From NCBI GenBank assembly GCA_937928295.1, contig CALEYY010000357.1:1-9789 (forward strand): DNA of 9,789 nt, given 5' to 3'. The notes under the pieces were generated by a model. That model worked only from the letters and a program-made list of their open reading frames with translations. It had not been told where the DNA came from and made no database searches. The position numbers were made by a program, and so were the translations under genes. Of the stretch, positions 5,513 through 9,789 are shown piece by piece. How positions within the stretch are numbered: the stretch's first letter is position 1; the number at the start of each line of letters is the position of its first letter. Source of the stretch: an uncultured Moraxellaceae bacterium. GTDB lineage: Bacteria > Pseudomonadota > Gammaproteobacteria > Pseudomonadales > Moraxellaceae.

Positions 5513-6957
5513 TCCCGACGCAAAAAGCTCAAGCCGGCACAGGTCATGGCAAAGATCATCAGGGCAAACACGCCCAGCAGCGCATCTCGCGTGTTCTTCC
5601 CCAGCGCATCCAGCCAGGCCGCCTTGTGCAGATAACCAAAGCTGAAACCTTCGGCCCGATCCAGATCGCGTACCACGGCAGCCACGGCGGCATCCGTGGG
5701 GTCGACATAGACCGCAAGATGACCGGGCGCATCCAGTTGCACCTTGTAGACCGGCAGCCGCTTTTGCGCAAAGCCATACTCGGCGTTGAAGGTCGTGACC
5801 GGCTCGCAGCTCAGCCATTTTGCACCGGGCGCGACGGCATGGGTCAGCGCCCGCACATAGTCCAACGGCATGATGGTGTTGCCGCTAGTCGCCAACACAT
5901 ACGCCTCGCGAATGATGAGCGCGCCACCGTGCTGGCCGACGTGCTCGGCATGAGCGCTATCCGAGGCGACGGCATGAGCCTCGTGCTCACCGGCCGGCTT
6001 CAGATACTGCCAATGCCACAGCGGCCCGTAAGGAGTGGCCAGCACTTGCAGACGGGCGCGGGCATCGATATTGGCAGGAGCCGTCTGCACCACCTGCGCC
6101 GGCGTGAACGACAGCGTCAACGGATAGGTCGCGAACGCCGGCCCGCTCTTGTTGATGGCCAGCACATGAAATATCGCGCTCGATGTCCAGGCCAGCGCGG
6201 CGGCCGCCGCCAGCCAGCCGATACGGCGATGCCAGCGCTTCAGGCTGACGGCATCACGCGAGCGCTTGGTGGTCGCCGCCCGCACTAGGCCGCTGGCAAC
6301 CAGCAGCCAGGCCGCCGACAGCAACAGCGCCATCGCGACATCACGCGAGGGTTCGTGGCTCCACCATTTCCAGCTATGGGCGTTGGCGAAAAGCCAGCTG
6401 AAGCGCGTCTTCCAGGTATTGGTGAGGCCGGTGAGCAGCAGGCTGCGCGGCTCGACGAAGGCCACCAGGCCGTCCGGCTCATCGAAGGCCACGCGCCAGA
6501 CCGGCAGGTAGCGGCTAACAAACGCGTATTCGTCATCGAAGGCACGCACTTCGCGGAGGCTGAGCACCGGCTTTTGCGAGCCGGTGTAATGCCGGGCCAA
6601 CGCGATGACCAGCGCCTGTTCAATATCGGCGGGATGCCCCGAGCGAGCATCGAAATAGCGGCGCTCGCCCGTGGCGGTTTGCGCCATCCAATACGGTTTC
6701 TGCTGCCAGGTCAGCGCCCGCAGCTCGCGCAAGGGCAATGCCGGCGGCAAGATTTTTGCGGGTGCCGACAAGTCGCTCCAAGCCATGCCGGCTGGCGGCG
6801 CCAGCATCTCGGCCGGCGGCTTCATGGCCACCGCCGAGGGCTGCCAGCGCGACATCACCGGATGCAGCAAGCCGGTCAGCGACCACGCCAGCACGGGAAT
6901 GGCAGCAAGCATGGCGAGCGGGCGATGCCAGCGCAGCAACACATTTCTCAGCATCAT
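5506..6957 (-). CDS. PepSY-TM inner-membrane protein, candidate ferric-siderophore reductase
   Basis: A 483-residue protein with four likely membrane helices (about 12-32, 206-226, 245-267, 459-479) and two large loops between helices 1-2 and 3-4. It is an internal duplication. LRWHRPLAM...LTGLLH (8-32) corresponds to KRWHRRIGW...SAIFH (240-264), and FDDEYAFVSRYLPVWRV (140-156) corresponds to FNAEYGFAQKRLPVYKV (390-406). Histidines recur at the same places in each half: H11/H243, H32/H264 and H194/H444. PepSY-TM proteins of the FoxB kind carry bis-histidine hemes and reduce ferric siderophores, so these histidines are candidate ligands; this is inference. A His-rich segment (H325-H343) lies in the second loop. 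The ATG overlaps the receptor stop by one base (TGATG), indicating coupled translation with its receptor. Substrate unknown. Confidence 0.85.
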   Translation of the reverse strand: MMLRNVLLRWHRPLAMLAAIPVLAWSLTGLLHPVMSRWQPSAVAMKPPAEMLAPPAGMAWSDLSAPAKILPPALPLRELRALTWQQKPYWMAQTATGERRYFDARSGHPADIEQALVIALARHYTGSQKPVLSLREVRAFDDEYAFVSRYLPVWRVAFDEPDGLVAFVEPRSLLLTGLTNTWKTRFSWLFANAHSWKWWSHEPSRDVAMALLLSAAWLLVASGLVRAATTKRSRDAVSLKRWHRRIGWLAAAAALAWTSSAIFHVLAINKSGPAFATYPLTLSFTPAQVVQTAPANIDARARLQVLATPYGPLWHWQYLKPAGEHEAHAVASDSAHAEHVGQHGGALIIREAYVLATSGNTIMPLDYVRALTHAVAPGAKWLSCEPVTTFNAEYGFAQKRLPVYKVQLDAPGHLAVYVDPTDAAVAAVVRDLDRAEGFSFGYLHKAAWLDALGKNTRDALLGVFALMIFAMTCAGLSFLRRER

Positions 6958-9074
6958 CAGAACGCCTTGCTCACGCCCACATAGACGGCGCGGCCGTCAC
7001 CGGGCGAGAACTGGGCAATATCAACACCGTTGGCATTGCCGACCACGCCAGTAGTCGCCGCGTAGCGCTTGTTGGTGAGATTTCGGCCCTCAACAAACCA
7101 GTCGATGCCATGCGCCAGCGACTGGTTCAGCTTCACGCCCAGCACGGTGTAGCCCGGCGCCGCCAAGGTATTGCTGTGATCGACCCAGCTTTTTGAGGCA
7201 GCACGCAGCGTAGGTCCGAGCCAGAGACCGGCCGGCAACTTGAACGCGGCCTCGGCCGCCAGCACCTGTGCCGGCACGCCAGCAATGGTGTTGTTGCCCA
7301 GCGTGGCATCGTGGTCGAACTTGAAATCGTTGTAGAGATAGCTCGCCTGCGCCTTCCAGCGATTGGCCAGCACGCTGACACCGGCCTCGATGCCCTGATG
7401 CACGGTCTTGTCGGCATTCGAGGTGGAGAACTGGCCGGGGTTCACCTGCACTTCCAGCAGCTCGTTTCTCAGTCTGGCGCGATACGCGGTGATATCCCAG
7501 CCCAGATCGGCACCACCCACATGACGGTTACCGCGCAGGCCCAGCTCGGCGGTCATGGCACGCTGCGCGCGCAGCGGCTTGTTGCTCAGCGTCTCGGCGA
7601 AGCTCGGTGGCTCGAAGCTGCCACTGACATTGGCATACAGCTCGGCATTTTCCGGCAGGCGGTAGATGAGGCCAACCTTGGGCGAAGTGCGCTGGTAGCT
7701 TTCCTGATAGCCGGCGGTGGGCAGCAAGGTGCCGTTGTTGACGCTGCCGACATTATCCACCAGCACCGTTTGCTTACGCTTGGTCAGGGCACTTTGCACA
7801 CCGACCACGGTGGTCAGCCGGGGCGTCCAGACCCAGCTGCTTTGGCCATACAGCTCGATATTGTCAGCGAGCTGCTTCTGGCGATTGTCGAGCGCACCGC
7901 GTTGCTGGCCCACGGCAAAGCCCTGACCCGGTACAGAGACATTGTTGGCATAGCCATAACGCTCATCCAGCGTAAGGCCATGCCGCCACTGCACGCCCGC
8001 CACATGCTCTTGCGACTTTCCGGCCCATTTCGTACTGACGGTATGACGCAGGCCCACGCCCCAGTCACGATTATCCTGCTCGATGATGCCAGGGCCGGTC
8101 GGGAAAAATTCGATCGGATGAAACAACTGCTTTTTCGCGGCAAAGGTGGTGACTTCGGTGACGCTGCCCGAGTCGTGCGTAATGGCGGTGCGATTGGCCA
8201 CACGGTAAAGCACAAAGTCACGATGCTGATCGCGCGCGATGGCGCGGGCCGTGGCCTGACGCGGATCGGCCTTGAGCTGGGCATAGGTCAGGTTGCCCGG
8301 CAGCTCGGAATTAGTCTCCACGGCGGTCAGGTAAAAACGAGACTCCACTTGCGGCGTAAGCTGAAAGCCGACATTGCCGAAGAAGCGGCCATTGCGCTGA
8401 CGGGCGTGATCGCGAAAGCCGTCTTGCTCAACATGGCTGAACGAGGCATAGCCATCCAAACTGCCCTGCTGACCCGCCACGGCGGCCTGATAACGCTGGT
8501 AATCGAAGCTGCCGGCCTCGGCACGCAGCACCAAGGCCGGCGCAGTGCGGCCGGTCTGCGACACATAGTTGATGGCGCCGCCGAGCGTGCTGCTGCCGTA
8601 GCGCAGCGCATTGGCGCCACGCTCGATTTCGATATAGCGCGTGGCCTGCGGCTCCACAGCCTGCATGTCGAAGCCACCATCGGCGAGGTTCAGCGGCACG
8701 CCGTCCTGCAGGAGCATGAGGCCACGACCGTGGAAGGTACGCTGCAGGCCAGAGCCGCGAATCGACACACGGGCCTCATCGGAGCCGAAGCGCGACTGAA
8801 CATAGACGCCGGTGGCGAGCTTGAGCGTGTCTTCCATGCTGCCGGCGCGCCCGTTGCGATAAGTTTCGGCATCCACCACCGTCACGCCGCCCGGCGTTTT
8901 TTCCAGCTCCGCTTCGGCCTCGGCGGGTGTGACAGAGAATGCCGACTGCCGCTCCAGCGGTACGGAAACCTCCACCAGTGTTTCGTGCATGGCCCAGGCA
9001 GCGCCGGAAAAGCTCAGCGCAAAGGCAGAAATGGCACAGGCTAGGGGCTTTAGGGCAAACAGGTCGGCATTCAT
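6957..9074 (-). CDS. TonB-dependent outer-membrane receptor, siderophore/metal-chelate type
   Basis: A 705-residue receptor. A signal peptide (residues 1-28) ends at AWA. The next segment, HETLVEVSV (30-38), fits a TonB box. The plug domain (about 58-170) carries VSIRGSGLQRTFHGRG, LLQDGVPLNLADGG and IEIERGANALRYGSSTLGG, the classic plug signatures. The rest is a 22-strand-type beta barrel ending in a terminal phenylalanine (VYVGVSKAF), the outer-membrane assembly signal. It takes up a chelate by energy from TonB-ExbB-ExbD. The coupled PepSY-TM gene points to a ferric siderophore or similar metal complex; the ligand cannot be read. No N-terminal signalling extension of the FecA/FpvA kind is present, so it is not an obvious sigma-factor transducer. 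No recognisable Fur box was found upstream. A weak GGA ribosome site precedes the ATG. Confidence 0.95.
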   Translation of the reverse strand: MNADLFALKPLACAISAFALSFSGAAWAMHETLVEVSVPLERQSAFSVTPAEAEAELEKTPGGVTVVDAETYRNGRAGSMEDTLKLATGVYVQSRFGSDEARVSIRGSGLQRTFHGRGLMLLQDGVPLNLADGGFDMQAVEPQATRYIEIERGANALRYGSSTLGGAINYVSQTGRTAPALVLRAEAGSFDYQRYQAAVAGQQGSLDGYASFSHVEQDGFRDHARQRNGRFFGNVGFQLTPQVESRFYLTAVETNSELPGNLTYAQLKADPRQATARAIARDQHRDFVLYRVANRTAITHDSGSVTEVTTFAAKKQLFHPIEFFPTGPGIIEQDNRDWGVGLRHTVSTKWAGKSQEHVAGVQWRHGLTLDERYGYANNVSVPGQGFAVGQQRGALDNRQKQLADNIELYGQSSWVWTPRLTTVVGVQSALTKRKQTVLVDNVGSVNNGTLLPTAGYQESYQRTSPKVGLIYRLPENAELYANVSGSFEPPSFAETLSNKPLRAQRAMTAELGLRGNRHVGGADLGWDITAYRARLRNELLEVQVNPGQFSTSNADKTVHQGIEAGVSVLANRWKAQASYLYNDFKFDHDATLGNNTIAGVPAQVLAAEAAFKLPAGLWLGPTLRAASKSWVDHSNTLAAPGYTVLGVKLNQSLAHGIDWFVEGRNLTNKRYAATTGVVGNANGVDIAQFSPGDGRAVYVGVSKAF

Positions 9075-9109
9075 TGTTGTTATCCGGCACCGGTAAAAAT
9101 GATGCGCCG

Positions 9110-9115
9110 ATTGTA
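9110..9115 (-). promoter_or_regulatory. -10 element of the receptor promoter
   Basis: On the minus strand TACAAT matches the sigma-70 -10 consensus at five of six positions, 36 bases upstream of the receptor ATG. No TTGACA-like hexamer lies 16-18 bases upstream. The palindrome at 9138-9154 would be centred near -43 from the likely transcription start (about 9103), a place where an activator could replace a missing -35 element. Confidence 0.45.
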
Positions 9116-9137
9116 TGCAGCTCCGTGCTTGTTACCC

Positions 9138-9154
9138 TGCGACATATTGTCGCA
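9138..9154. promoter_or_regulatory. 17-bp perfect palindrome between divergent receptor and mfd promoters
   Basis: TGCGACA-TAT-TGTCGCA has 7-bp arms without a mismatch. It occupies the -35 region of the receptor promoter (minus) and overlaps the candidate -35 of mfd (plus). It does not match the Fur, Zur or NikR consensus sites I know. It is a good operator candidate for a dimeric metal, redox or stress regulator. Confidence 0.55.
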
Positions 9155-9174
9155 CCCGATGCTTGCGCTACACT
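9147..9174 (+). promoter_or_regulatory. Candidate sigma-70 promoter of mfd
   Basis: TTGTCG (9147-9152) and TACACT (9169-9174) are separated by 16 bases and each match the consensus at four of six positions. Transcription would start near 9181, giving a leader of about 60 bases. The -35 hexamer lies in the right half of the 17-bp palindrome, so a protein bound there should also affect mfd. Confidence 0.4.
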
Positions 9175-9241
9175 CCGGGTCGGTCGCCGTTGCGGCCTTT
9201 TGTCATTGCGCTTTTGCCCATGCTTGCCCGGAAATCGTCTG

Positions 9242-9789
9242 ATGCCGTCACTGAATGCCACCACAGCCCTTCCGCCGCTGGATCTGCCCGCCCTTGACCT
9301 GCCCAAGCGCGTCGATGACCGCCGGCAATGGGGCCAGCTCAATGGCGCAGCACTGGCGCTGACGCTGGCGCAAACCGTGCAGCAGCATAACGGCCTGACT
9401 GTGATGATTACCGCCAGCACGCAAACCGGCGCGCGCCTCGAAGAGGAGCTGCGCTTCTTTCTGGGCGATGACCCATCGCTGCCGATCTGGCATTTCCCAG
9501 ACTGGGAAACCCTGCCCTACGACCAGTTCTCGCCGCACCAAGACATCATCTCGACGCGCTTGCAGGTGCTGTCGCGTCTGCCCACGGCCACCCGTGGCAT
9601 TCTCGTGGTGCCGGTCAGCACCTGCGCGCACCGGCTACCGCCACGGAACTGGCTGCTCGGCCAGGCCGTGAGCCTGAAGCGCGGCCAGAAGCTCACCCTC
9701 GATGCCACGCGCGCGCAGCTACAAGCCGCCGGTTATCGCACGGTAGACACGGTCTACGAGCATTGCGAATTTGCCGTGCGCGGCAGCCT
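9242..9789 (+). CDS. mfd: Transcription-repair coupling factor Mfd, N-terminal part
   Basis: The first 182 codons of a gene that runs off the right edge; full Mfd is about 1150 residues. Mfd is the ATP-driven translocase that removes RNA polymerase stalled at DNA damage and recruits UvrA through its UvrB-like N-terminal module, the part seen here. The segments WETLPYDQFSPHQDIISTRL, RGILVVPVSTCAHRL and LKRGQKL, plus QLQAAGYRTVDTVYEH, align closely with the E. coli protein (WETLPYDSFSPHQDIISSRL and so on). The ATG at 9242 gives an N-terminus of similar length to E. coli Mfd, and a GGA lies about 10 bases upstream. The RNA-polymerase-interacting and helicase domains lie outside the window. It is transcribed divergently from the receptor operon. 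Confidence 0.97.
   Translation, partial: MPSLNATTALPPLDLPALDLPKRVDDRRQWGQLNGAALALTLAQTVQQHNGLTVMITASTQTGARLEEELRFFLGDDPSLPIWHFPDWETLPYDQFSPHQDIISTRLQVLSRLPTATRGILVVPVSTCAHRLPPRNWLLGQAVSLKRGQKLTLDATRAQLQAAGYRTVDTVYEHCEFAVRGS

Noticed and set aside
7311..9044. Long plus-strand open frame (577 codons) opposite the TonB receptor
   Set aside because: It lies wholly antisense to a clearly recognisable receptor, its translation shows no known domain, and GC-rich coding DNA commonly leaves such open antisense frames.
9075..9137. Fur box upstream of the TonB receptor
   Set aside because: No GATAAT-like hexamer array or 19-bp Fur consensus is found between the receptor start and the palindrome.
9115..9297. 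Small plus-strand open frame of 60 codons overlapping the start of mfd
   Set aside because: It overlaps the mfd start in another frame, has no good ribosome site and resembles nothing; the mfd frame is well supported.

Overview
The window reads as a chromosomal segment of a Gram-negative proteobacterium, probably a betaproteobacterium (order not resolved). The evidence is an outer-membrane TonB-dependent receptor, a Tat-exported protein that looks like a betaproteobacterial high-potential iron-sulfur protein (HiPIP), a proteobacterial Mfd N-terminus, and a tRNA-Lys with an encoded CCA end. I see no phage, transposon or CRISPR signature.

Layout. Positions 1-117 (minus) hold the start of a Tat-signal protein, likely HiPIP. 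Positions 209-2209 (minus) encode a two-domain fatty acyl-CoA reductase of the Marinobacter wax-ester type. A divergent intergenic region with a 19-bp palindrome leads to a small HPt protein (2381-2773, plus). Next come a tRNA-Lys(UUU) with its own promoter and a strong intrinsic terminator (2801-3008). On the minus strand follow a stand-alone CheY-like receiver (3060-3464) and a soluble triple-PAS histidine kinase (3461-5368), coupled by a 4-base overlap. Positions 5506-9074 (minus) hold a translationally coupled pair: a TonB-dependent receptor (upstream gene) and a PepSY-TM inner-membrane protein. The last 0.5 kb (plus, from 9242) is the N-terminal part of mfd.

How the genes fit together. 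The receptor and the PepSY-TM protein form a plausible metal-chelate module: outer-membrane uptake plus inner-membrane, possibly heme-based, reduction of the ferric complex. The kinase, the receiver and the HPt protein are the separated parts of a possible phosphorelay, split by the tRNA gene. The acyl reductase should make fatty alcohols, for example for wax esters; no wax synthase is in the window.

The parts most worth a second look are the perfect 17-bp palindrome shared by the divergent receptor and mfd promoters, the internally duplicated His-bearing PepSY-TM protein, the split phosphorelay around tRNA-Lys (a block visibly lower in G+C than its flanks), and several further perfect palindromes in promoter regions. 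No complete novel defence or mobile system was found.
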